Assembly: GCF_036181745.1 (NCBI RefSeq) | Contig: NZ_CP108080.1 | Location: 4,715,501-4,779,500 of the forward strand | DNA length: 64,000 nucleotides | From: Streptomyces sp. NBC_00259 | Lineage (GTDB): Bacteria; Actinomycetota; Actinomycetes; Streptomycetales; Streptomycetaceae | Reading direction: 5' to 3' | In this document: positions 1 to 8,826 of the stretch, piece after piece | How positions within the stretch are numbered: the first letter of the stretch is position 1 | Layout of the letters: each line of letters starts with the position of its first letter | Translations under genes and position numbers: made by a program | Notes under the pieces: model-generated | What the model saw: only the letters and a program-made list of their open reading frames with translations | Database searches by the model: none | Told to the model about the DNA's origin: nothing

Positions 1-42
1 TGATCCGCCCGCGGTCGCGCCTGATCCGCCCGTGGTCCCGCC
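1..42. repeat. Two degenerate 21-bp tandem repeats
   Basis: Positions 1-21 and 22-42 are two copies of a 21-bp unit starting TGATCCGCCCG and differing at two bases, and a further partial copy starts at 43. The unit lies beyond the 3' end of whiD. Nothing else is recognised in 1-185. The array may continue outside the window. Confidence 0.6.
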
Positions 43-185
43 CGATCCGCGCACCCGCCCGCGGTCCCGCGCCGGACCGAACGGTGCGGGACCGCGCACG
101 ACAGGGCAGGGGCGGGTCGTGCAGGACCGGCCGGCCCGGGGCCGGACTGTGCAGGAACGTTTCTTCGAAAGGTTGGCGGCTCGAT

Positions 186-509
186 TCAGCCGTGCGGGGC
201 ACCTCCCGCGCCACCCGCCGGGATCAGCCGGTGCCGGGCCCGCCCCATGAGCTCCTCACGCTCGTCCTCCGTCAGTCCACCCCATACCCCGTAGGGCTCC
301 CGCACCGCCAGTGCGTGCGCCGCGCACTCCGCGCGCACCGGGCACCGCATGCAGACCTCTTTCGCCGAGTTCTCGCGCGCACTCCTTGCCGCGCCGCGTT
401 CCCCCTCGGGATGGAAGAAGAGTGAGCTGTCTACCCCACGGCATGCTGCGAGCAGCTGCCAGTCCCACAGATCGGCGTTCGGTCCGGGAAGGCGGGAGAA
501 ATCTGCCAT
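186..509 (-). CDS. whiD: WhiD, WhiB-family iron-sulfur sporulation regulator
   Basis: A 107-residue WhiB-like protein. Four cysteines at 23, 53, 56 and 62 match the C-X29-C-X2-C-X5-C pattern that binds the [4Fe-4S] cluster in WhiD, and the GVWGG turn follows at about 74-78. WhiB-like proteins act in the cytoplasm, usually by contacting region 4 of the principal sigma factor; WhiD is required for late sporulation-septum and spore maturation. The ATG at 509 was chosen because AAGGGGA lies about 7 bases upstream and because homologues start there; longer in-frame starts add unrelated residues. It is divergent from bldM, as in S. coelicolor. A 23-bp inverted repeat lies 51 bases upstream of the start. 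Confidence 0.95.
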   Translation of the reverse strand: MADFSRLPGPNADLWDWQLLAACRGVDSSLFFHPEGERGAARSARENSAKEVCMRCPVRAECAAHALAVREPYGVWGGLTEDEREELMGRARHRLIPAGGAGGAPHG

Positions 510-560
510 AGCGCATGTCCCCTTGTAGCCGTGCTGAGTGGATGCCTGAGCTCCGACCGT

Positions 561-583
561 ACATCTACGGTGTAAGTAGATGT
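561..583. promoter_or_regulatory. Inverted repeat in the whiD upstream region
   Basis: ACATCTAC, a 7-base spacer, then GTAGATGT: perfect 8-bp arms. It lies 52 bases before the whiD start in the 382-base divergent whiD-bldM gap. The arms and the flanking DNA are unusually AT-rich for this chromosome. It is a good candidate operator, but I cannot assign the protein that binds it. Confidence 0.5.
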
Positions 584-738
584 AAATATGACTCATTGCG
601 AATCTAGCCACAGACACCAGTAAAAGGGAAGAAATGCCGCTAAATGGGGCATAGCTGCCATGTGACGTGCTGATGAGCTGTGTCGCTCTCCTCCGCTCAC
701 GGGTCCTCACGTAGAGTGCCGAAGGTGCCCGGCCCACC

Positions 739-766
739 CGTAACTCTTTCGAGTGACCGTCGTTGA
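739..766 (+). promoter_or_regulatory. Sigma-BldN-type promoter of bldM
   Basis: CGTAAC at 739-744 and CGTTGA at 761-766 are separated by exactly 16 bases. This is the -35/-10 pair established for the sigma-BldN-dependent bldM promoter in S. coelicolor. The start point would be near 773, leaving a leader of about 120 bases before the bldM ATG at 892. A second CGTAAC at 840-845 has no matching -10. The rest of the divergent gap (510-891) holds only the whiD control DNA. Confidence 0.85.
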
Positions 767-891
767 GAGGGCGGAGGCGGTTGAGAGAACAAGCACTCGG
801 GCAGATGTCCGGGGGCGTTCAACCGCACAGGTGACGATACGTAACCAGCCTGGAGGCTCAAGGTGACGCGCATCAGCTGCGGAGGGCGGCC

Positions 892-1503
892 ATGACATCC
901 GTCCTCGTCTGCGACGACTCCCCGCTCGCCCGAGAGGCGCTCCGTCGCGCGGTGGCAACCGTGCCCGGCGTAGAGCGCGTGACGACCGCGGCCAACGGCG
1001 AGGAAGTCCTCCGCCGCTGGGGCGCCGACCGCTCGGACCTGATTCTGATGGACGTACGCATGCCCGGACTGGGCGGCGTCGAGACGGTCCGCCGGCTGCT
1101 GTCCGCCGATCCCGGCGCCCGGATCATCATGCTCACCGTCGCCGAGGACCTGGACGGCGTCGCGCTCGCCGTGGCCGCCGGCGCCCGTGGGTATCTGCAC
1201 AAGGACGCCTCGCGCGCCGAGCTGCGGGCCACGGTGACCCAGGCCCTCGCCGACCCGACCTGGCGGCTCGCCCCACGGCGGCTGCGCTCGGCCGAGATGG
1301 GCGCCGCGCCCACGCTCACCGCGCGTGAGATCCAGGTGCTCGAAGGCATGAGCCACGGCAGGTCCAACGCCGAGATCGGGCGTGAGCTGTTCCTCTCCGA
1401 GGACACGGTGAAGACGCACGCCAGGCGGCTGTTCAAGAAGCTGGGCGCCTCGGACCGGGCGCACGCCGTCGCGCTCGGCTTCCGCTGGGGCCTGGTTCGC
1501 TGA
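892..1503 (+). CDS. bldM: BldM, orphan NarL/FixJ-type response regulator of aerial development
   Basis: A 203-residue cytoplasmic DNA-binding regulator, the length known for BldM. The N-terminal receiver domain (about 3-118) has acidic residues D8 and D9 and the conserved D54 in LMDVRMPG. A LuxR-type HTH follows (about 138-200, with LTAREIQVLEGM and the SEDTVKTHARRLFKKL recognition region). In S. coelicolor BldM controls aerial growth as a homodimer and late sporulation genes as a heterodimer with WhiI, and phosphorylation of D54 is not needed. GGAGGG lies just before the ATG. There is no adjacent kinase. Transcription is predicted from the sigma-BldN promoter at 739-766. The following 266 bases contain no gene. 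Confidence 0.95.
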   Translation: MTSVLVCDDSPLAREALRRAVATVPGVERVTTAANGEEVLRRWGADRSDLILMDVRMPGLGGVETVRRLLSADPGARIIMLTVAEDLDGVALAVAAGARGYLHKDASRAELRATVTQALADPTWRLAPRRLRSAEMGAAPTLTAREIQVLEGMSHGRSNAEIGRELFLSEDTVKTHARRLFKKLGASDRAHAVALGFRWGLVR

Positions 1504-1769
1504 GCGGTGCCGGGCGTGGCCGGGACCGCTCCCGGCGGGCGAACCGAAGGGGCGCGCGGCCGTTCGTACGTGCGACGCGCGCCCGGTGCGCCGCCCCACG
1601 GGTCCCACTGGTCCCACAGGCATCGTGAGTCCCGCCCGTCACACGGTGGGCGGGGCGGCGGACGAGGTGATGGCGACAGCGGGCGCACGTTTCCCGCGCG
1701 ATGCCGCATCCTTGAGTTGTGGAGTTCCTCGGGGACGAGTCTGTCGAGCGCAAGGGGAGGGCGCAGGAG

Positions 1770-2447
1770 ATGACTTCCGGCGCACCTGCTCATAACGCTT
1801 CGGTGCACAACTATGGACACGGTGCCACGGATCGACGGCAGTCGAGGCACCATGGACCGATGCGTGACGACGAGGCGGCGACCGCCCATGGGGCAATCGG
1901 TGCACTCGTTCACCGTGCCGTCGACGGCGACGATCAGGCCACGCACGACCTGCTCGCCCATGTGCACCCGCTCGCGCTGCGGTACTGCCGCACCCGGCTG
2001 AGCCGGCTTCCCGGTGATGCCCGTCACTTCGTCGAGGACCTCGCGCAGGAAGTCTGCGTCGCGGTCCTCATGGCGCTGCCGCGCTACAAGGACACGGGGC
2101 GCCCGTTCGAGGCGTTCGTCTTCGCGATCGCGGCCCACAAGGTCGCCGATCTGCAGCGGGCGGCCATGCGGCATCCCGGCTCGACGGCCGTGCCCTCCGA
2201 CGAGATGCCGGAGCGGCCCGACGACTCGCTCGGGCCCGAGGAGCGGGCACTGCTCAGCGACGACGCGGAGTGGGCCAAGAGGCTTCTCGCCAGCCTTCCG
2301 GAGAACCAGCGGGAGCTGCTGGTGCTGCGGGTCGCGGTCGGGCTCACCGCCGAGGAGACCGGGCAGATGCTCGGGATGTCCCCGGGCGCGGTCCGGGTGG
2401 CACAGCACCGGGCCCTGAGCCGCCTGCGGGCGCTGGCGGAGCAGTAG
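1770..2447 (+). CDS. shbA: ECF sigma factor, SigD/ShbA type
   Basis: A 225-residue RNA polymerase sigma factor. Region 2 spans about 40-110, with [20 protein letters not shown] and [18 protein letters not shown]. Region 4 spans about 160-220, with [18 protein letters not shown] and [18 protein letters not shown]. Its place between bldM and guaB equals that of S. coelicolor SCO4769 and mycobacterial sigD. The S. griseus orthologue ShbA was reported to drive transcription of the principal sigma gene hrdB; applying that name here rests on position and family from memory. The ATG at 1770 follows a GGAG-rich stretch; an earlier GTG at 1719 and a later ATG at 1860 are possible. No anti-sigma gene is adjacent. 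Confidence 0.85.
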   Translation: MTSGAPAHNASVHNYGHGATDRRQSRHHGPMRDDEAATAHGAIGALVHRAVDGDDQATHDLLAHVHPLALRYCRTRLSRLPGDARHFVEDLAQEVCVAVLMALPRYKDTGRPFEAFVFAIAAHKVADLQRAAMRHPGSTAVPSDEMPERPDDSLGPEERALLSDDAEWAKRLLASLPENQRELLVLRVAVGLTAEETGQMLGMSPGAVRVAQHRALSRLRALAEQ

Positions 2448-2492
2448 CGTTGACGGATGACGGCACGCGATGAACCGCACGCCGCGTCCGTA

Positions 2493-2509
2493 CGTACGAA
2501 CGTACAAAG
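2493..2509 (+). promoter_or_regulatory. 17-bp element upstream of guaB, shared with purN
   Basis: CGTACGAACGTACAAAG occurs 92 bases before the guaB ATG. Fourteen of 17 bases match CGTACGACCATACAAAA at 61783-61799, upstream of purN. Both lie before purine biosynthesis genes, so a common control protein is possible, but two sites are weak evidence. Confidence 0.3.
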
Positions 2510-2558
2510 CTGCTCGGCGATCTTGATCGTGGAATGAGACACCTTCGGATCCCGTTAG

Positions 2559-4103
<1,545 letters not shown>

Positions 4104-4114
4104 CGCACGCGTTT

Positions 4115-4156
4115 CGTCAGGGGCGGTTCCGGGGATTCCCGGGACCGCCCCTGACG
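4115..4156 (+). terminator. Intrinsic terminator after guaB
   Basis: CGTCAGGGGCGGTTCCGGG pairs with CGGGACCGCCCCTGACG across a short loop, beginning 12 bases after the guaB stop. It separates guaB from the guaB3-type gene. There is no U tract, as is usual in Streptomyces. Confidence 0.8.
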
Positions 4157-4208
4157 TGTGCGTCGGGGATACTGGTAGGCGCAGACGTAGAGGGAAAGGC
4201 CACACATC

Positions 4209-5336
4209 GTGACTGAGATCGAGATCGGGCGCGGCAAGCGCGGCCGCAGGGCATACGCCTTCGACGACATCGCCGTCGTCCCGAGCCGGCGCACCCGGGA
4301 CCCGAAGGAGGTCTCGATCGCCTGGCAGATTGACGCCTATCGCTTCGAGCTTCCGTTCCTGGCCGCTCCCATGGACTCCGTCGTCTCGCCGCAGACCGCG
4401 ATCCGCATCGGTGAGCTGGGCGGACTGGGCGTGCTCAACCTCGAGGGCCTGTGGACCCGGTACGAGGACCCGCAGCCGCTGCTCGACGAGATCGCCGACG
4501 AACTGGACGAGGACGCGGCGACCCGCCGTCTGCAGGAGATCTACGCCGCGCCGATCAAGGAAGAGCTGATCGGACAGCGCCTCAAGGAGGTGCGCGACTC
4601 CGGAGTCGTCACCGCCGCGGCGCTGTCGCCGCAGCGCACCGCGCAGTTCTCCAAGACCGTCGTCGACGCCGGTGTGGACATCTTCGTCATCCGCGGCACG
4701 ACCGTCTCGGCCGAGCACGTCTCCGGTGCGGCCGAGCCGCTCAACCTGAAGCAGTTCATCTACGAGCTCGACGTCCCGGTCATCGTCGGCGGCTGCGCCA
4801 CGTACACGGCGGCGCTGCACCTGATGCGCACGGGCGCGGCCGGTGTCCTCGTCGGCTTCGGCGGCGGCGCCGCGCACACCACGCGCAACGTGCTGGGCAT
4901 CCAGGTCCCCATGGCGACGGCGGTCGCGGATGTCGCCGCGGCCCGCCGCGACTACATGGACGAGTCCGGCGGCCGCTACGTGCACGTCATCGCCGACGGC
5001 GGGGTCGGCTGGTCCGGCGACCTCCCGAAGGCCGTCGCCTGCGGTGCGGACGCCGTGATGATGGGCTCCCCGCTGGCCCGCGCGACGGACGCGCCCGGCC
5101 GCGGCCACCACTGGGGCATGGAGGCCGTCCATGAGGACGTGCCGCGCGGAAAGCTCGTCGACCTGGGCATCGTCGGCACGACGGAGGAGATCCTCACCGG
5201 TCCGTCGCACACCCCCGACGGCTCGATGAACTTCTTCGGCGCCCTGAAGCGGGCCATGGCGACGACCGGCTACAGCGAGCTCAAGGAGTTCCAGCGCGTC
5301 GAGGTGACGGTCGCGGACTCCCAGCACAAGCGCTGA
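4209..5336 (+). CDS. guaB3: GuaB3 family, IMP dehydrogenase-related protein without catalytic cysteine
   Basis: A 375-residue IMPDH/GMP reductase-family barrel with no CBS pair. LAAPMDSVVSPQTA (about 51-64), VGGCATY and ADGGVGWSGD phosphate-binding loops are kept. The loop that carries the catalytic cysteine in IMPDH (GPGSICTTR) reads GFGGGAAHTTR at 216-226, so the nucleophile is missing, and the YRGMGS substrate loop is replaced by a GHHWGMEAV stretch. Cyanobacterial GuaB3 has been reported as an IMP dehydrogenase, while the actinobacterial group has no assigned function. It could be a regulator or an enzyme with another chemistry. GTG start at 4209. It follows guaB, as in mycobacteria, but behind a terminator. 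Confidence 0.9.
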   Translation: MTEIEIGRGKRGRRAYAFDDIAVVPSRRTRDPKEVSIAWQIDAYRFELPFLAAPMDSVVSPQTAIRIGELGGLGVLNLEGLWTRYEDPQPLLDEIADELDEDAATRRLQEIYAAPIKEELIGQRLKEVRDSGVVTAAALSPQRTAQFSKTVVDAGVDIFVIRGTTVSAEHVSGAAEPLNLKQFIYELDVPVIVGGCATYTAALHLMRTGAAGVLVGFGGGAAHTTRNVLGIQVPMATAVADVAAARRDYMDESGGRYVHVIADGGVGWSGDLPKAVACGADAVMMGSPLARATDAPGRGHHWGMEAVHEDVPRGKLVDLGIVGTTEEILTGPSHTPDGSMNFFGALKRAMATTGYSELKEFQRVEVTVADSQHKR

Positions 5337-5354
5337 CGCCTGCTGCGACGACGA

Positions 5355-5391
5355 CATGGGGCCCGGCACCACCAAGGTGCCGGGCCCCATG
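5355..5391. terminator. Bidirectional terminator between guaB3 and the sugar dehydrogenase
   Basis: CATGGGGCCCGGCACC and GGTGCCGGGCCCCATG form a perfect 16-bp stem with a five-base loop. It lies between convergent genes and can serve both. In 5392-5493 no complete gene is seen. Confidence 0.85.
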
Positions 5392-5493
5392 TGGGTTCGT
5401 GCCCGGTTTATGCGGCGACCTTCTTGGTGATGGCGAAGCCCTCGTAGCCGGCACACGGGGATTCCCGGGCCGTCCGTCGCGGACCTGGGCAGG

Positions 5494-6735
5494 TCAGAGG
5501 CGGTGTGCCGCGCCTGCCGGGGACGCGCCCCTGGTGTCCAGCAGGATCTGCGCCTTCACCGCGAGGCCCTGCAGGTCGTAGGTGCGGTGATGCTGGAGCA
5601 GGACCGTGAGGTCGGCGTTGGCGACCGCCTCGTAGAGGGAGTCGGCGCGCGGGACCGGGCGGTCGTGCACGCGCCAGTCCTGGACGTACGGGTCGTGGTA
5701 GCCGACGGAGGCGCCGAGGTCGATGAGCCGCTGGGCGATCTCGGGTGCTGGAGAGCCTTCGAGGTCTGCGAGGTCCGGCTTGTAGGTGATGCCGAGGAGG
5801 AGCACCCGGGCCGCGCGGGCCGACTTGCCGTGTTCGTTGAGCAGGGTCGCGCAGCGCTGGATGACGTACTGCGGCATGCGTTCGTTGATCTGTCCGGCGA
5901 GTTCGACGAGCCGCAGGGTGCGGTGGGGGCCGACCGTGTCGAGGGGGACGCCGTGGCCGCCGACGCCGGGGCCGGGGCGGAAGGCCTGGAAGCCGAACGG
6001 CTTGGTCTCGGCGCAGCGGATGACGTCCCAGAGGTCGACGCCGAGATCGTGGCAGAGCACCGCCATCTCGTTGACGAGGGCGATGTTGACCTGCCGGAAG
6101 TTGGTTTCGAGGAGCTTGGCGGCCTCTGCCTCGCGGGGGCCGCGGGCGCGGACCACCTTGTCGCTGACGCGGCCGTAGAACGCCGCCGCCGATTCGGTGC
6201 AGGCGGGGGTGAGCCCGCCGATCACCTGGGGGGTGTTGGCGTAGCCGTAGGCGCGGTTGCCCGGGTCGAGCCGGCTGGGGGAGTAGGCCAGATGGAAGTC
6301 GTGGCCGGCGCGCAGTCCGGAGCCCTCTTCGAGGATCGGCTTCAGATAGCTCTCCGTGGTGCCCGGCTCGACGGCGGATTCGAGCAGCACGGTCGTGTGC
6401 GGCCGCAGCCGGGCGGCCAGCGCCCTGGCGGCGTTGCCGACCGCGCCGAGGTCGGGTCTGCGGTCGGCGCCCAGGGTGGTGGGGGCGCAGATGACGGCCG
6501 TGCGGACCCGGCCGAGTTCGGCGGAGTCGGTGGTGGGCCGGAAGCCCCCCGAGAGCATCCGGCGGATTTCGGAGGCGCTGAGCGAACCGTCCACGGGGGG
6601 ACGTCCTGCGGCGAGTTCGGCGGCGGGGCGGGGGTCGGTGTCGTATCCGACGGTCGCGATGCCCGCGGCTACGGCGGCCTGGGCGAGTGGCAGTCCGAGG
6701 TGGCCGAGTCCGATGACGGCGAGGTCTGCGGGCAT
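5494..6735 (-). CDS. Nucleotide-sugar dehydrogenase (UDP-glucose / UDP-ManNAc dehydrogenase family)
   Basis: A 413-residue cytoplasmic enzyme that would oxidise the C6 hydroxyl of a UDP-sugar to a uronic acid with two NAD+, feeding cell-surface glycan synthesis. The N-terminal Rossmann motif VIGLGHLGLPLA (about 6-17) binds NAD. VESAVEPGTT-type central residues and an ETNFRQVNIALVNEM helix follow. The Gly-rich loop after the Cys of IRCAETKPFGF, with PGPGVGGHGVPLD, is the catalytic region: the usual cysteine-containing GGxCxPxD appears as GGHGVPLD, so the exact catalytic cysteine is not obvious. The C-terminal domain has LGITYKPDLADLEGSPA. ATG at 6735 follows GGAAGGA. Divergent from the glycerol-3-phosphate dehydrogenase. 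The substrate is unknown. Confidence 0.85.
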   Translation of the reverse strand: MPADLAVIGLGHLGLPLAQAAVAAGIATVGYDTDPRPAAELAAGRPPVDGSLSASEIRRMLSGGFRPTTDSAELGRVRTAVICAPTTLGADRRPDLGAVGNAARALAARLRPHTTVLLESAVEPGTTESYLKPILEEGSGLRAGHDFHLAYSPSRLDPGNRAYGYANTPQVIGGLTPACTESAAAFYGRVSDKVVRARGPREAEAAKLLETNFRQVNIALVNEMAVLCHDLGVDLWDVIRCAETKPFGFQAFRPGPGVGGHGVPLDTVGPHRTLRLVELAGQINERMPQYVIQRCATLLNEHGKSARAARVLLLGITYKPDLADLEGSPAPEIAQRLIDLGASVGYHDPYVQDWRVHDRPVPRADSLYEAVANADLTVLLQHHRTYDLQGLAVKAQILLDTRGASPAGAAHRL

Positions 6736-6955
6736 GGTGGTGAGGCGTCCTTCCCAGTAGCCGAAGGGGACGTGACGCGCAAGTTCTGTGGACAGAACGA
6801 GGAGGCGCAATGTCAGACTAGGAGTAAATATGACCGTTATGCGGGATTGTGAGTGTCTGGCTGCCCGAGTGTTGTCCACAGGCGGTGGCTGAAGTCGCGG
6901 AGTGCGGACAGAATCATGTGTGTGAGCCCGACCAGTGGGGGCGACGGGAGGCACC

Positions 6956-8662
6956 GTGAGGACAGCGACACTGGGACCCGCGCAGCGCGCGGAGGCCCTC
7001 GCCGCAATGGCAGAGCGTGAGCTGGACGTGCTCGTGGTCGGCGCCGGGGTGGTCGGCGCGGGGACCGCGCTGGACGCCGCGACGCGCGGACTGTCGACCG
7101 GGCTGGTCGAGGCCCGCGACTGGGCCTCCGGCACATCGAGCAGATCGAGCAAGCTCATCCACGGAGGGTTGCGCTATCTGGAGATGCTGGACTTCGCGCT
7201 GGTGCGCGAGGCGCTCAAGGAACGCGGACTGCTGCTGGAGCGCCTGGCCCCGCATCTCGTGAAGCCGGTGCCCTTCCTCTACCCGCTGCAGCACAGGGGC
7301 TGGGAGCGGGCCTACGCCGGAGCGGGCGTCGCGTTGTACGACGCGATGTCGGTGTCCTCGGGTCACGGCCGCGGCCTGCCCGTCCACCGCCACCTCTCCC
7401 GGAAGCACGCTCTGCGGGTCGCACCGTGCCTGAAGAAGGACGCCCTGGTGGGCGCCCTGCAGTACTACGACGCCCAGATGGACGACGCCCGCTATGTGGC
7501 GACCCTGGTGCGGACGGCCGCGGCGTACGGCGCGCATGTCGCCAGCCGGGCACGGGTCATCGGCTTCCTGCGCGAAGGGGAGCGGGTCGTCGGCGCCCGG
7601 GTGCAGGACGTCGAGACCGGCGGGGAGTACGAGATCCGGGCGAAGCAGATCGTCAACGCCACGGGTGTGTGGACGGACGACACCCAGGCCCTGATCGGTG
7701 AGCGCGGGCAGTTCCACGTCCGGGCGTCCAAGGGCATCCATCTGGTCGTGCCCAAGGACCGGATCCATTCGACCACCGGACTCATCCTGCGCACCGAGAA
7801 GTCCGTGCTGTTCGTCATCCCCTGGGGACGGCACTGGATCCTGGGGACCACCGACACCGACTGGGATCTCGACAAGGCCCATCCGGCCGCGTCCAGCGCC
7901 GACATCGACTACCTGCTGGAGCACGTCAATTCGGTGCTCGCCGTGCCGCTCGGCCGCGACGACGTCGAAGGGGTCTACGCGGGCCTGCGCCCGCTGCTCG
8001 CCGGTGAGTCGGACGCGACGAGCATGCTCAGCCGCGAGCACACGGTGGCCCACCCCGCGCCCGGTCTGGTCGTCGTCGCCGGCGGAAAGTACACGACGTA
8101 CCGCGTGATGGCGAAGGACGCCGTGGACGAGGCGGTGCACGGACTGGACCAGCGGGTCGCCGCCTGCGTCACGGAGGATGTGCCGCTGATGGGCGCCGAG
8201 GGCTATCGGGCCCTGTGGAACGCGCGCGCGAGGATCGCGGCGCGGACCGGCATCCATGTCGCCCGTGTCGAGCATCTGCTCAACCGCTACGGATCCATGA
8301 CGGAGGAGCTGCTGGAACTCATCGCGGCCGACCCGAAGCTCGGCGAGCCGCTCGGCGGCGCGGAGGACTATCTGCGCGCCGAAGTCGTCTATGCCGCCTC
8401 CCACGAAGGGGCGCGCCATCTCGACGACGTGCTCACACGCCGGACCCGCATCTCCATCGAGACGTTCGACCGCGGCACGCGCTGTGCGCGGGAGTGCGCG
8501 GAGCTGATGGCCCCGGTGCTCGGCTGGGACAAGGGGCAGATCGAGAGGGAAGTGGAGCACTACGAGAAGCGGGTGGAGGCCGAGCGGGAATCGCAGCGGC
8601 AGCCGGACGATCTGACGGCCGACGCGGCGCGGCTGGGGGCGCCGGACATCGTCCCGATCTAG
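6956..8662 (+). CDS. glpD: FAD-dependent glycerol-3-phosphate dehydrogenase
   Basis: A 568-residue flavoprotein that oxidises sn-glycerol 3-phosphate to dihydroxyacetone phosphate and passes electrons to the quinone pool at the inner face of the membrane. The FAD-binding VVGAGVVGAGTALDAA motif is near residue 23, followed by SGTSSRSSKLIHGGLRYLE, which is diagnostic of the family. WILGTTDTDWD and the C-terminal DAO_C domain are present. GTG at 6956 was chosen because GGGAGG lies 4 bases upstream; an in-frame GTG at 6935 is less well placed. No glycerol kinase or facilitator is adjacent. It lies directly before the kinase cluster. Confidence 0.93.
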   Translation: MRTATLGPAQRAEALAAMAERELDVLVVGAGVVGAGTALDAATRGLSTGLVEARDWASGTSSRSSKLIHGGLRYLEMLDFALVREALKERGLLLERLAPHLVKPVPFLYPLQHRGWERAYAGAGVALYDAMSVSSGHGRGLPVHRHLSRKHALRVAPCLKKDALVGALQYYDAQMDDARYVATLVRTAAAYGAHVASRARVIGFLREGERVVGARVQDVETGGEYEIRAKQIVNATGVWTDDTQALIGERGQFHVRASKGIHLVVPKDRIHSTTGLILRTEKSVLFVIPWGRHWILGTTDTDWDLDKAHPAASSADIDYLLEHVNSVLAVPLGRDDVEGVYAGLRPLLAGESDATSMLSREHTVAHPAPGLVVVAGGKYTTYRVMAKDAVDEAVHGLDQRVAACVTEDVPLMGAEGYRALWNARARIAARTGIHVARVEHLLNRYGSMTEELLELIAADPKLGEPLGGAEDYLRAEVVYAASHEGARHLDDVLTRRTRISIETFDRGTRCARECAELMAPVLGWDKGQIEREVEHYEKRVEAERESQRQPDDLTADAARLGAPDIVPI

Positions 8663-8826
8663 GATCCAGCGGAATCCCTTCCTCCGGAGCCTTCCTGACA
8701 CACGGTGGACCCGGGAGATTCGCCAGTGCTGGAGTGAGAGAGAATGGGGGCTCTTCCAGGGCGGGTTACCGCATCGCGCGGGAAGCGGCAGGCGCGGGCG
8801 AAGATCAGGGATCGCAGAGGGGACGC

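Noticed and set aside
840-867. Second CGTAAC near the bldM start as another sigma-BldN promoter
   Set aside because: Sixteen bases later the sequence is GGTGAC, not CGTTGA.
5406-5500. Minus-strand frame ending GYEGFAITKKVAA just beyond the nucleotide-sugar dehydrogenase
   Set aside because: It looks protein-like at its very end but has no start, overlaps the dehydrogenase gene and has no recognisable family; at most a remnant.
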